From Planctomycetaceae bacterium (GTDB lineage: Bacteria; Planctomycetota; Phycisphaerae; Phycisphaerales; SM1A02), in contig JAJTGL010000029.1 in assembly GCA_021297795.1 (NCBI GenBank), positions 1 through 35,070 on the forward strand: a stretch of DNA of 35,070 nucleotides, given 5' to 3'. The position numbers and the translations under genes were made by a program. Positions 9,893 through 18,705 of this stretch are shown piece by piece; position 1 is the stretch's first letter; every line of letters starts with the position of its first letter. The notes beneath the pieces were generated by a model, which ran no database searches, had not been told where the DNA came from, and worked only from the letters and a program-made list of their open reading frames with translations.

Positions 9893-11560
9893 TCACTCCT
9901 TCGTCCACACCGACTGGACGTCCTTCGAGCACTGCCGGCGGATGCCGTTCGAGTCCATGATCTTCTCGGTCGAGCCCTCGATCTCGGCGCGCTTGAAGAC
10001 GAGCCGCTCGATGCCGCGCTCGTTGAATTCGAACACGACGTACTCGTCCTGGAGGTCGTTGAGGATCTTCACGAACTCGGCGAAGTTCGCGAAGGTCTTG
10101 CCGTTCACGCTCTTCACCGACTGGCCGGGGTTGACCTCGTAGCCGCGACCGACCGGATGCGAAAGGAGCGGCGATGCCACCGTCACCACCTGCCGTCCGC
10201 CGCTCGGGCGCTCGTCGGTGATCGACGCCGCGATCGGGCTTTCGCCGAAGAACATCCAGCCACCCGTCATGCGCAGGAGATCCCAGTGGAGCGGGCTGAA
10301 CACGAGCGGCCCGTACACGAGGTACGGATAGTTGCCGTCGGGATAGCTGCCGATCGTGCGCGTGGCGCGCGTGAACGCCGGGATCTCGGCGGTCGCGGTC
10401 TTTCCGTCGCGCACGTACTCCACGGTGATCGTCTTCTTGTCGGCCGTCGGCACGAAGCGCCCGACCGCGCAGTCCATCGCCACCTTGCGATCACCCTCGA
10501 TCGTGATCTGCCCCTTGTTGTCGATCGAGTAGCCGTTGATCTTGGCGAGGATGTCCCACGACTGCAGCGGACCGCCCTTCTGGTCGATCACGACCACGCC
10601 CGACACGTCGGCCCCGGCGCCGAGCTTCGCGCGCAGCGCCGGATTCTCGAGCGTCTGCGTCTCGATTCCGATGATCGTGTTGCCGTCGACCGCGCCCGCC
10701 TCGACCTCCGCGAGGAACCGCCGGACCTCTTCCGTCGCGAGGAGATACGCGATGTTGTCGGCCATCGAGTTGTCCATGCCGCTGAAGGCGAGACCCGCGA
10801 CCTTGCCGTCGACGAACGCCGGTCCGCCCGAGTTGCCGAAGTTGATCGCGGCGTCCACCTGGACGCGCATGCCCTCCTCGCCCGACTGGCCGATCTCGGC
10901 CCATTCGATGCGCGAGATCACGCCGCTCGTCGTCGAGAGCTGCTCGCCGCCGAGCGGGTAGCCCATCACCACCACGCGCGCGCCTTCCTTGGGCAGGCCC
11001 TCGAGGATCGGAATCGGCGGGTGCGCGGCGATGAACGCCTCGTCGGTCGTCCCGAGCAGCGCGAGGTCACGCGTTGGGTCGAAGCCAAGCAGCTCCGCCT
11101 GCACGGGCAGCGTGGTCTGGTTTGTCTCGAGCAGGATCTCGCTCGCCTGCTCGACCACGTGCGCGTTGGTGAGAATCTTGCCGGGAGCGATGACGACGCC
11201 CGACCCACCGAGTTCCTGCGGGCTCTCACGCTTCCATGGCGTCGTGGGGTCGCGCGTCTCCTGGCGCACCTTGATGTTGATCACCGACTTCCGCAGCGCG
11301 GCCTCGACGTCGGATGCGGCCTGTTCGACGCCCTTCCCGGCGCCCTGCCCTGCGGCTTCCGCGGACTTTGCCTGTTGCGCGGGCGCGGCGGCGGGCGGAA
11401 CCGCCGGCTTGGCCAGGTCCTGCGCAGCGTCCTGCGTGGCCGGCACGGCGAAGAGCGGCGCGGCGAGTCCGAGAGCGGCGCAGGCGACGAGCGCCGGGCG
11501 GAGGATGGACGAGGAGCAAACGGCGCGGGAGAAGTCGATCTGCATCGCCGCATTGAACAT
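9893..11560 (-). CDS. Secreted Deg/HtrA-type trypsin-like serine protease
   Basis: A 555-residue exported protease. The signal peptide spans about residues 1-40 (LVACAALGLAAPLFA), followed by an Ala/Pro/Gln-rich linker to about 80. The chymotrypsin-fold catalytic triad is intact: His134 in LTNAHVVE, Asp165 in DPTRDLALLG and Ser244 in NFGNSGGPAF. Residues 270-555 hold PDZ-like segments, one around GVVVIDQKGGPLQSWDILAKING and another near GYEVNPGQSVKSVNGK. The overall order, including YGPLVFSPLHWDLL, recalls plant Deg9-like proteases more than E. coli DegP (inference). Likely periplasmic quality control. The start at ATG 11560 is uncertain; ATG 11545 would shorten the signal peptide by five residues. 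It is divergent from prfC. Confidence 0.9.
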   Translation of the reverse strand: MFNAAMQIDFSRAVCSSSILRPALVACAALGLAAPLFAVPATQDAAQDLAKPAVPPAAAPAQQAKSAEAAGQGAGKGVEQAASDVEAALRKSVINIKVRQETRDPTTPWKRESPQELGGSGVVIAPGKILTNAHVVEQASEILLETNQTTLPVQAELLGFDPTRDLALLGTTDEAFIAAHPPIPILEGLPKEGARVVVMGYPLGGEQLSTTSGVISRIEWAEIGQSGEEGMRVQVDAAINFGNSGGPAFVDGKVAGLAFSGMDNSMADNIAYLLATEEVRRFLAEVEAGAVDGNTIIGIETQTLENPALRAKLGAGADVSGVVVIDQKGGPLQSWDILAKINGYSIDNKGQITIEGDRKVAMDCAVGRFVPTADKKTITVEYVRDGKTATAEIPAFTRATRTIGSYPDGNYPYLVYGPLVFSPLHWDLLRMTGGWMFFGESPIAASITDERPSGGRQVVTVASPLLSHPVGRGYEVNPGQSVKSVNGKTFANFAEFVKILNDLQDEYVVFEFNERGIERLVFKRAEIEGSTEKIMDSNGIRRQCSKDVQSVWTKE

Positions 11561-11580
11561 GGAGCCGCCACACCGCGCAA

Positions 11581-11626
11581 CCGACCGACTCGACGATTCG
11601 GACGCTCGAGTCCGTCGAGCGGTCGG
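11581..11626. repeat. Inverted repeat in the protease/prfC divergent region
   Basis: CCGACCGACTCGACG (11581-11595) pairs with CGTCGAGCGGTCGG (11613-11626): 14 base pairs with one bulged A, around a 17-base loop. It lies 21 bases before the protease start, so it could be a hairpin in the protease leader or a protein-binding palindrome. Confidence 0.5.
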
Positions 11627-11688
11627 GCACCGGGCACCTCCGTCCGCCACTTCTCCCACCGCGCCGTTTCTGCGACAATCCCGCCCCC

Positions 11689-11739
11689 TCGAACCGCGAA
11701 GACACTCGAACCGCGAAGACACTCGCACCGCGCAGATAC
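11689..11739. repeat. Three tandem 17-bp units directly before prfC
   Basis: TCGAACCGCGAAGACAC occurs exactly twice (11689-11705, 11706-11722), followed by a third copy with three changes (11723-11739). The array ends four bases before the prfC ATG and fills the space where a ribosome binding site would be; no Shine-Dalgarno is visible. Confidence 0.85.
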
Positions 11740-11743
11740 CCGA

Positions 11744-13348
11744 ATGGCACAGACTTCCGCGCATCTCCCCCGCCGCACGTTCGCGATCATCTCGCACCCG
11801 GACGCCGGCAAGACCACGCTCACCGAGAAGTTCCTCCTCTACGGCGGCGCGGTCGCGCTCGCGGGCTCGGTGACCGCGCGCAAGGACCAGCGCGCGACGG
11901 CGTCCGACTGGATGGAGCTCGAGAAGCAGCGCGGCATCTCGATCTCGTCGACGGTGCTCCAGTTCGACTACAACGGCTACCGCGTCAACCTGCTCGACAC
12001 GCCGGGCCACAAGGACTTCAGCGAGGACACCTACCGCGTGCTCACCGCGGTCGACGCGGCGGTGATGGTGATCGACGCGGGCAAGGGCATCGAGCCGCAG
12101 ACGCGGAAGCTGTTCGAGGTGTGCCGTCGACGCGGCGTGCCGATCTTCACCTTCATGAACAAGTGCGACCGGCCGACGAAGGATCCGATCGCGCTGCTCG
12201 ACGAGCTCGAGAGCGTGCTCGGGATCGGCGCGTTCCCCGTGAACTGGCCGTTCGGCAACGGTCCCGAATTCCGCGGCGTCTACGACCGCCTCGACAAGCG
12301 CCTGCATCTCTTCGAGCGCACGAAGGGCGGCATGCGCGAGGCCCCCGTGCAGGTGGTCGGCCTCGACGACCCCGCGATCACGTCGCGGATGGACGCCGAC
12401 ATCTACCGCCAGGGTCGCGACGAGCTCGACATGCTCGAGGGCGCCGGAGCCGGGTTCGACCGCGCGCGCGTCCTCGCGGGCGAGATCACGCCGGTCTACT
12501 TCGGGAGCGCCGCCAACAACTTCGGCGTGCAGCTTCTCCTCGACGGATTCCTCGAGCATTCGGCCGATCCCGGCGCGCGTCGCTCGGGCGAGCGCCTCAT
12601 CGAGCCGAAGGATCCGACGTTCAGCGGCTTCGTCTTCAAGATCCAGGCGAACATGGATCCGAAGCACCGCGACCGCATCGCGTTCGTACGCGTCGTGAGC
12701 GGCAAGTTCGAGCGGGAGATGACCGTCGTGCACGTCCAGAGCGGCAAGAAGATCCGCCTCTCGAGCGCGCAGAAGCTCTTCGGGCAGGAGCGCGAGACCG
12801 TCGAGGAGGGCGAGGCCGGCGACGTGATCGGCATCATTGGCCACGACATCCTCCAAATCGGCGACACGCTCGCCGAGGACCGCACGATCCGCTTCAGCGA
12901 GATCCCGCAGTTCACGCCCGAGGTCTTCGCGTACCTCACGAATCCGCAGCCCGGCAACTCGAAGAAGTACCGCCTCGGCGTCGACCAGCTCCTGAAGGAA
13001 GGCGTCGTGCAGCAGATGGAGGTCGGCGCCGGTCAGCTGAAGACGCCGATCCTCGCGGCGGTGGGCCCGCTCCAGTTCGAGGTCGTGCAGTACCGGCTGA
13101 AGAGCGAGTACGGCGCCGAGTCGCGCCTCGAGAAGGCGCGCTGGCAGATCGTGCGCTGGTGGCGGAAGAACGGCGCGCCCGCCGACTTCCTGCCCGAGGT
13201 CCTCAGCGATTCGACGCACGGCGTCGACGCCGCGGGCCGCCCGGTGATCTTCTTCTCCGACGAGTGGGCGCTGCGCAACTTCCAGAAGCGCCTGCCCGAC
13301 GTCGAGATCTCACCGCTTCCCTTCGACGATGTGGCGGCGGGAGCGTGA
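11744..13348 (+). CDS. prfC: Peptide chain release factor 3
   Basis: A 534-residue translation GTPase, close to the usual RF3 length of about 530. GTPase motifs are clear: G1 SHPDAGKTT, the switch region EKQRGISISS, G3 DTPGHKDFSEDT, G4 NKCD. RF3-specific features follow, including VYFGSAANNFGVQLLL, the HVQSGKKIRLSSAQKLFGQER segment and the C-terminal VGPLQFEVVQYRLKSEYG. It recycles RF1/RF2 from the ribosome after termination. The ATG at 11744 begins MAQTSAHLPRRTFAIISHPDAGKT, a normal RF3 N-terminus. The pyruvate kinase gene follows 77 bases downstream on the same strand. A GACAAT box near 11674 could be its -10. Confidence 0.97.
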   Translation: MAQTSAHLPRRTFAIISHPDAGKTTLTEKFLLYGGAVALAGSVTARKDQRATASDWMELEKQRGISISSTVLQFDYNGYRVNLLDTPGHKDFSEDTYRVLTAVDAAVMVIDAGKGIEPQTRKLFEVCRRRGVPIFTFMNKCDRPTKDPIALLDELESVLGIGAFPVNWPFGNGPEFRGVYDRLDKRLHLFERTKGGMREAPVQVVGLDDPAITSRMDADIYRQGRDELDMLEGAGAGFDRARVLAGEITPVYFGSAANNFGVQLLLDGFLEHSADPGARRSGERLIEPKDPTFSGFVFKIQANMDPKHRDRIAFVRVVSGKFEREMTVVHVQSGKKIRLSSAQKLFGQERETVEEGEAGDVIGIIGHDILQIGDTLAEDRTIRFSEIPQFTPEVFAYLTNPQPGNSKKYRLGVDQLLKEGVVQQMEVGAGQLKTPILAAVGPLQFEVVQYRLKSEYGAESRLEKARWQIVRWWRKNGAPADFLPEVLSDSTHGVDAAGRPVIFFSDEWALRNFQKRLPDVEISPLPFDDVAAGA

Positions 13349-13425
13349 CCGACGCCGCGGAGAAGCCGCAGGCCTGACGCACGCGGAAGAGCCCGCACGG
13401 GACGAAACCTCACGAGAGACGACGC

Positions 13426-14910
13426 ATGGATCACCCTCGCCTCGCCGACCTCCACGACGCGATCCGCACGTTGCGCGACGAAGCGAGCGCGCTGGAGCGC
13501 TCGATGCGCGCGTCGATCGACGCCACGCCGCCGTCGATGCACCGGAGCGCGGAGAACCTCGCCCACTACCTGGCGCTCCGCGCCTCGGATCACGTGCCCC
13601 TGCAGGCGGAGCTGATCCGCACCGGGCTTTCGTCGCTCGCGCGCCGCGAGGCGCACGTGATGCCCACGCTCGACGCGGTCGAGCGCGCGCTGGCGGCGAT
13701 GTGTGGGCGCACGCCCGACGCGCCGCGCGCGGACATCGCGATCGACGACGGCGCCACGCTGCTCGAGCGCCATGCGGCCGAACTGCTCGGCCCTTCCGCG
13801 CCGCATCCGACGCGCATCGTCGTCACGCTTCCGCCCTGGGGCGCGGGCGACGTGACGCTCATGGGCTCGCTGATCGACGCGGGGATGGATTGCGGCCGCA
13901 TCAACGCCTCGCACGGAGACCCGGCGCAGTGGAAGGCCTGCGCCGATGCGCTGCGCACCGCGGCCGCCGCGCGCGGACGTCGCATCCCGATCTCGATCGA
14001 CCTCGCGGGTCCGAAGGTGCGCACGGGCGCCTGCGCAAGCGGCCCGGTCGACCTGCGCGCCGGCGACACGGTCGTGCTGCATGCCGGCGCATCGAGCACC
14101 GATGCGCCGCGCGACGCCGAGGGCCGAGCGACCGGTGCCGCGCGCATCGCCGTTCGTCCGCGCGAACTCGTCGCACACATCGAGCCGCGTCACCGCGTCC
14201 TCTTCGACGACGGCAACATCCGCGCGCGCTGCACCGCGGTCGACCGCGCCGCGGGCGAGGCGACGTGCACGATCGAAGCCGCGCGCACCGGCGCCTGGCC
14301 GCTCAAGGACCGCAAGGGCGTGAACGTGCCTGATACGAATCTCCCGATTCGCGCGCTGACCGACGACGATCTCGTCACGCTCGACTTCGCCGTCCCGCAC
14401 ATCGACTACGTCTCGATGAGCTTCGTGCGCGGACCTGCCGACATCGCCGATCTCCATGCAGCCATCCTTGCGCGCACGCGGCGGCCGATCGGCATCGTCG
14501 CCAAGATCGAGACTCCGCAGGCCTGCCATGCGCTTCCCGAGATCCTGCTCGAGCTGATGAAGATGCCGCCGTGCGGCGTGATGCTCGCGCGCGGCGATCT
14601 CGGCGTCGAGATCGGCTTCGAGAATCTGCCCGAGGCGCAGGACGAGATCCTCGCGCTCTGCGAGGCCGCGCACGTGCCGGTGATCTGGGCGACGCAGGTG
14701 CTCGAGTCGATGACCGACCACGGGTTCCCGACGCGCGGCGAGGTGACCGACGCCGCCGACGCCGCCCGCGCCGACGCGGTCATGCTCGGGATCGGCCCCT
14801 TCATGCTCGACACCGTGCGCTTCGTCGAGGATCTGCTCGCGCGCACGAAGCTCCGTCGCGCGCGCAGCCGGGCGATCCTCGGCAAGTGGAACGCCGAGTT
14901 CGGCGCCTGA
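13426..14910 (+). CDS. Atypical pyruvate kinase with N-terminal extension
   Basis: A 494-residue protein. Residues 1-127 form a helical, non-standard extension (RLADLHDAIRTLRDEASALE ... TLDAVERALAAMCG). The catalytic barrel then begins (TRIVVTLPPWGAGDVTLMG, RINASHGD with Arg158 and Asn160, DLAGPKVRTG at 192-201). The B domain spans about 205-300. The barrel resumes with KGVNVPDTNLP, MSFVRGPADI, KIETPQA (Lys360, Glu362), ARGDLGVEI (Asp391) and ATQVLESMTDHGFPTRGEVTDAADA. The usual SGETA after VML is replaced by GIGPFM, and the C-terminal regulatory domain is absent. It probably converts PEP and ADP to pyruvate and ATP, or the reverse, but it is divergent and its activity and regulation are uncertain. 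It may be co-transcribed with prfC. Confidence 0.82.
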   Translation: MDHPRLADLHDAIRTLRDEASALERSMRASIDATPPSMHRSAENLAHYLALRASDHVPLQAELIRTGLSSLARREAHVMPTLDAVERALAAMCGRTPDAPRADIAIDDGATLLERHAAELLGPSAPHPTRIVVTLPPWGAGDVTLMGSLIDAGMDCGRINASHGDPAQWKACADALRTAAAARGRRIPISIDLAGPKVRTGACASGPVDLRAGDTVVLHAGASSTDAPRDAEGRATGAARIAVRPRELVAHIEPRHRVLFDDGNIRARCTAVDRAAGEATCTIEAARTGAWPLKDRKGVNVPDTNLPIRALTDDDLVTLDFAVPHIDYVSMSFVRGPADIADLHAAILARTRRPIGIVAKIETPQACHALPEILLELMKMPPCGVMLARGDLGVEIGFENLPEAQDEILALCEAAHVPVIWATQVLESMTDHGFPTRGEVTDAADAARADAVMLGIGPFMLDTVRFVEDLLARTKLRRARSRAILGKWNAEFGA

Positions 14911-14962
14911 ACGGCGTCGCGCGCGCACGCGCGGTCCGCCGCCCTCCGGCCGGGGCCTTGGA

Positions 14963-14968
14963 TACACT
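14963..14968 (+). promoter_or_regulatory. -10 box (TACACT) at a leaderless-type start of lemA
   Basis: TACACT is followed by eight bases and ATG 14977, and no Shine-Dalgarno is present. Transcription would start at or beside the start codon. Confidence 0.5.
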
Positions 14969-14976
14969 GCGCCGCC

Positions 14977-15600
14977 ATGGAAGGGATCCCGCTCGTTCTC
15001 GCGAACACCGCGCTCTTCGTCGCGCTCGGCGTCGTCGTCGCCGCGCTCCTCATCCCCGCGATCTGGGTGATTTCGGTCTACAACGGCCTTCGCCGCTCGC
15101 AAGTCCGCGCGAAAAACGCCTTCAGCCAGATCGACGTGCAGTTGAAGCGGCGCTTCGAGCTGATCCCCAATCTCGTCGAGACGGTGAAGGGCTACATGCA
15201 GCACGAGCGCTCGACGCTCGAGGCCGTGATCGCGGCGCGCGCGCAGGCGGCGGGTGCGCTCGGCGCCGCGCAGGGCGCGATGCTCGGCGTGTCGGCCATC
15301 ACGAATCTCGCGAACGCCTCGACCGCGCTTGACGGCGCGCTTGGGCGATTGATGGGTCTTGTCGAGGCGTACCCCGAGCTCAAGGCGAACCAGAACGCGC
15401 TGCAGCTCCAGGAGGAGCTCGCGAGCACCGAGAACCGCATCGCGTTCGCGCGGCAGGCCTACAACGACTCGGTGATGCGGCTCAACGAACAGATCGTCGT
15501 GTTTCCGGCAAGCATCGTGGCGCGCACCTTCGGGATCGGCGAAATGGGCCTCTTCGAGGCGGATGCCGCTGCGCGTGCAGCGGTCGCGGTGAAGTTCTAA
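14977..15600 (+). CDS. LemA family protein
   Basis: A 207-residue membrane-anchored protein. One transmembrane segment (about 8-35) is followed by the conserved LemA core: VYNGLRRSQVRAKNAFSQID, VQLKRRFELIPNLVETVKGY, ELKANQNALQLQEELASTENRIAFARQAYND and a C-terminal FPASIVARTFGI. LemA proteins are long coiled helical bundles of unclear function and are often encoded beside M48 membrane proteases, as here (69 bases to the next gene, same strand). The start is supported by the TACACT box eight bases upstream. Confidence 0.93.
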   Translation: MEGIPLVLANTALFVALGVVVAALLIPAIWVISVYNGLRRSQVRAKNAFSQIDVQLKRRFELIPNLVETVKGYMQHERSTLEAVIAARAQAAGALGAAQGAMLGVSAITNLANASTALDGALGRLMGLVEAYPELKANQNALQLQEELASTENRIAFARQAYNDSVMRLNEQIVVFPASIVARTFGIGEMGLFEADAAARAAVAVKF

Positions 15601-15669
15601 GCCTGCACACGCGGTAGACGATCGCGAGAAGGCGAACGAGACGACGGGCGCGGATTCGAGAGGAGGAAC

Positions 15670-17601
15670 ATGTCGACCGACTTCTTCACGAGCCAGGACA
15701 ACGCGCGCCGCCAGACCGGCCGGCTGGTGCTCCTCTTCTCGCTCGGCGTCGCCGGCACGATGATCTCGCTCTGGCTCGTCGCGGCCATCCTGTACGCATT
15801 CGGGCAGGCGGATCGCAACGACGGCGTGCCGTACTGGTCGGGCGCCTTCACCAACTGGAAGTTGATGCTCGGCGTGTTCGGTGCGGTGGGCGCGGTGGTG
15901 CTCCTCGTGACCGCGGTCAAGCTCGGGCAGATGTCGCAGGGCGGCGCGATGATCGCGGAGCTGCTCGGCGGCCGCCGCATCGCGCCGGCGACGCGCGACC
16001 CCGGCGAGCGGCAGCTCCTCAACATCGTGGAGGAGATGTCGATCGCCTCGGGCGTGCCGGTGCCGCCCGTGTACGTCCTCGAGGATCGGTCGATCAACGC
16101 GTTCGCCGCGGGACCCGATCCGTCGAACTCGGCGATCGGCGTCACGCGCGGCTGCATGGAGCTCCTCTCGCGCGACGAGATGCAGGGCGTGATCGCGCAC
16201 GAGTACAGCCACATCTTCCACGGCGACACGCGCATCAACGCGCGCACCACCGCGGTCATCGCAGGCATCATGGCGATCGGCCTCATCGGCTACGTCTGCT
16301 TCCGCTTCATCGGCCCTGCACTCGCGCGTTCGCGCGGCGGCAAGAACAACCCCGGGCCCGCAATCGGCGCGGGCCTCATCGTGCTCGGCCTCGTGGTGTG
16401 GGGAATCGGTTCGATCGGCATGCTGTTCGGCCGACTCATCCAGGCCGCGATCAGCAGGCAGCGCGAGTTCCTCGCCGATGCGGCGGCGGTCCAGTACACG
16501 CGCAATCCGAACGGGATCGCCGGCGCGCTCGCCAAGATCCGCGACCACTCGGCGCGCGTCGCGTCGCCGAAGGCGAGCGAACTCAACCACTTCTTCTTCG
16601 CCTCGACGCTCAACACGCTCTTCGCGACGCACCCGCCGATCGGCCGCCGCATCGAGGCGCTGAAGGCGATGGGCGCGACGGGGATCCCCGAGCGTCCGCG
16701 CCCGGGAAGCGCCGACTCCGCGAACCGCATGTACGCCGAGCGCGCCGAGCAGCGCCGCGCGGCGAACGCCGGCGCGATGCCGGCGGCGGGAGTCGCGGGA
16801 CTCGCGGGCGCCACCGCGGTCGAACACGCAGGCACGCTCGATGCCGGTTCCATCGCAGCCGCCGCGGCGTGGCGCGCGTCGCTTCCCTCCTCACTCGTCG
16901 ATGCGGCGCACGAACCGATCGGCGCGCGCGCCATCTGCTATGCGATCGCGCGCCGCGCGGCCGGCCACGAGGCCTGCGACGCGATCGTCGCCGAACGCGA
17001 CCGCGATGCCTACGCGGAGTACGCGCGCATCGCCGATCCACTGGCGCGGCTTTCGGGCGATGCCCAGCTTGCGCTGGCCGAGCTCGCGGCCCCGGCGCTC
17101 ACGCAACTTGGCGCGCAGGGCTACCGCACGTTCCGCGAGACGCTGGCGCGCGCGATGCGCTCGGATGGATCGATCGATCTCCGCGAGTGGGCGCTCACGA
17201 AGTGCCTGGAGCGGCATGTCGAGCGCCGACTCGCGCAGGCTCCGTCGCAGGCAAACCGCACGCTCGTGGGCTGCACCGCCGAGACACGCACGGTGCTCGG
17301 CGTGATCGCGGGGCTCGAGCATTCCGGGGACGACGTCGCCGCCAGCTTCAACCGCGCCTACTCCGCGCTCGGCATGCAGGCGCCGAGCCTCCCATCCGCG
17401 AACGAGCGCACGCTTGATGCCCTCAACGCCGCGGTCGCGAAGCTGGCGGAACTGCGCTTCACCGACCGTGCCCGCTTCCTCACCCTCGCCGCGCGGGCCG
17501 CCGCCCACGACGACCGGGTCGGCGAGTCGGAGCACCTCGTCCTCCGCGCGGTCGCCGACGCCCTCGATGTGCCGATCCCCGCCCTCGCGCGGAAGAGCTG
17601 A
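15670..17601 (+). CDS. M48-family membrane metalloprotease with long C-terminal extension
   Basis: A 643-residue protein with AGGAGG three bases before the ATG. Transmembrane segments lie at about 18-44 and 66-84, and again near 193-215 and 232-255. The zinc site is HEYSH (His177, Glu178, His181) with the third ligand Glu266 in REFLADAAAVQYTRNPNG. Residues about 340-643 are an additional Ala-rich helical region; its end (LTLAARAAAHDDRVGESEHLVLRAVADAL) resembles a TerB-like helical domain. The protease half resembles HtpX, a membrane-protein quality-control enzyme. With lemA upstream it forms the familiar lemA-M48 pair. The role of the extension is unknown. Confidence 0.9.
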   Translation: MSTDFFTSQDNARRQTGRLVLLFSLGVAGTMISLWLVAAILYAFGQADRNDGVPYWSGAFTNWKLMLGVFGAVGAVVLLVTAVKLGQMSQGGAMIAELLGGRRIAPATRDPGERQLLNIVEEMSIASGVPVPPVYVLEDRSINAFAAGPDPSNSAIGVTRGCMELLSRDEMQGVIAHEYSHIFHGDTRINARTTAVIAGIMAIGLIGYVCFRFIGPALARSRGGKNNPGPAIGAGLIVLGLVVWGIGSIGMLFGRLIQAAISRQREFLADAAAVQYTRNPNGIAGALAKIRDHSARVASPKASELNHFFFASTLNTLFATHPPIGRRIEALKAMGATGIPERPRPGSADSANRMYAERAEQRRAANAGAMPAAGVAGLAGATAVEHAGTLDAGSIAAAAAWRASLPSSLVDAAHEPIGARAICYAIARRAAGHEACDAIVAERDRDAYAEYARIADPLARLSGDAQLALAELAAPALTQLGAQGYRTFRETLARAMRSDGSIDLREWALTKCLERHVERRLAQAPSQANRTLVGCTAETRTVLGVIAGLEHSGDDVAASFNRAYSALGMQAPSLPSANERTLDALNAAVAKLAELRFTDRARFLTLAARAAAHDDRVGESEHLVLRAVADALDVPIPALARKS

Positions 17602-17650
17602 GCGGGGCCTGTCGAGATAGACGGCGCGGGGCCAGCTGAAACGAGCGCGT

Positions 17651-18376
17651 TCAGAGTTCGAACGCCGAGAGCAGTTCGCGGATGTACGCGACCTCGCCCT
17701 CGCACTCGCCGGGCTGATCGATCGTCTCGGCGACAACCTCCTCGAGCGACTGCAGCACACGCATCCGCGTCTCGCGAAGCAGCACGTGGCCACGGGCCGC
17801 GTCGGAAACGCCCGCTTCAGCCGCAACATCACGCATCTCCGGCCGTGCCGTGCCGTACACGCACGGCAGCAGTACCGCACGCTCGAAGATCGTCCACCCC
17901 TGCCGATGCGCTTCAGTCGAACAACGCTCGCGCACGCGATGGATCGCCTCCGTCAACTGTGCGCGCGCCCACTCACCGTCAAATCCGGGCGCGATACCGC
18001 GCTCGCCGTGCATTCCTCCCTGAGCCGCGTCATCCGCATCGCGCGCTGCATGCGCCTCGTGCCGTCCACGGGCCATCCCGCGACGCAGCGTGTCGCGCGC
18101 GTAGTTCTCAAGCGCACGCCGGATGAGCGAGCGAAGCCTTCCCTTGTCCGGCGCCGCACCATGGAGCAGGTTGCGTGCGAGCACAACATCCGTGAAGAAG
18201 CCCTGCGTCACCTCGTCGGCAAACTCCGCCTGGAATCCACGTTGGCGCAGGAAGCCAACACAGGCCGGACGGTAGATGCGCACGAAGGCATCGAGCGCCT
18301 CGCGGCGCGTCGATTCGTCGGCAGATGCCGCACGCGCGATGATCGACCAGCGGGTGTTCTCGAAATCGGATGGCAC
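17651..18376 (-). CDS. ECF-like RNA polymerase sigma factor
   Basis: A 241-residue protein from GTG 18376. The N-terminus PSDFENTRWSIIARAA, then YRPACVGFLRQRGFQAEFADEVTQGFFTDVVLARNLL and GRLRSLIRRALENYARDTLRR, match sigma region 2 as seen in a planctomycete-enriched ECF-like group. Region 4 is represented by FERAVLLPCVYGTARPEMRDVAAEAGVSDAARGHVLLRETRMRVLQSL, a helix-turn-helix that probably reads the -35 box. The GTG start is favoured because TACAAT lies seven bases upstream and the protein then begins where family members usually do; ATG 18436 (after GAGGGG) or 18418 would add a poor-quality N-terminus. No anti-sigma factor gene is adjacent. Its regulon is unknown; the divergent PA14 genes are a candidate target. 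Confidence 0.85.
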   Translation of the reverse strand: MPSDFENTRWSIIARAASADESTRREALDAFVRIYRPACVGFLRQRGFQAEFADEVTQGFFTDVVLARNLLHGAAPDKGRLRSLIRRALENYARDTLRRGMARGRHEAHAARDADDAAQGGMHGERGIAPGFDGEWARAQLTEAIHRVRERCSTEAHRQGWTIFERAVLLPCVYGTARPEMRDVAAEAGVSDAARGHVLLRETRMRVLQSLEEVVAETIDQPGECEGEVAYIRELLSAFEL

Positions 18377-18383
18377 CCGTTCG

Positions 18384-18389
18384 ATTGTA
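18384..18389 (-). promoter_or_regulatory. -10 box (TACAAT) at a leaderless-type start of the sigma factor gene
   Basis: TACAAT on the minus strand is followed by seven bases and then GTG 18376, in frame with the sigma factor. No good -35 hexamer is visible 17 bases further upstream. Confidence 0.55.
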
Positions 18390-18705
18390 CGTCGAGCGCA
18401 TAGATCGTCGTTGACCATCTGGATCCCGCACTGCATCGATCCCCTCGATGCGCGGCAAGTCGCAACCGGCACCACGCGGGGACGGCACCGATGCCGCTCG
18501 TGCGTTCACGATGTGGCCGTAGCCGACGGAACCTCGCACGCCGATCGACGTGTAAGGCTGTAGACCGACGTTGCCGGGACGCCGCCTGCGACTCCTCCGA
18601 TCGGGGCACCGCTGGATCGCCATGACGAAGTCTGGGCGATTCCCTCGACGGCACCTTCCATCGAACAGCATCCCGGGCTGGCGCTGCCCATCGCCATCGT
18701 CGGCC

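Noticed and set aside
10157-11743. N-terminal continuation of the prfC frame
   Set aside because: The stretch lies antisense to the protease gene, and RF3 similarity begins exactly at ATG 11744.
11561-13219. N-terminal continuation of the Deg-type protease frame across the prfC region
   Set aside because: The extra residues are low-complexity antisense to prfC; the signal peptide starting at 11560 marks the real N-terminus.
17602-17650. Terminator between the M48 gene and the sigma factor gene
   Set aside because: Two GCGGGGCC motifs are in direct, not inverted, orientation, and I could not form a convincing hairpin.
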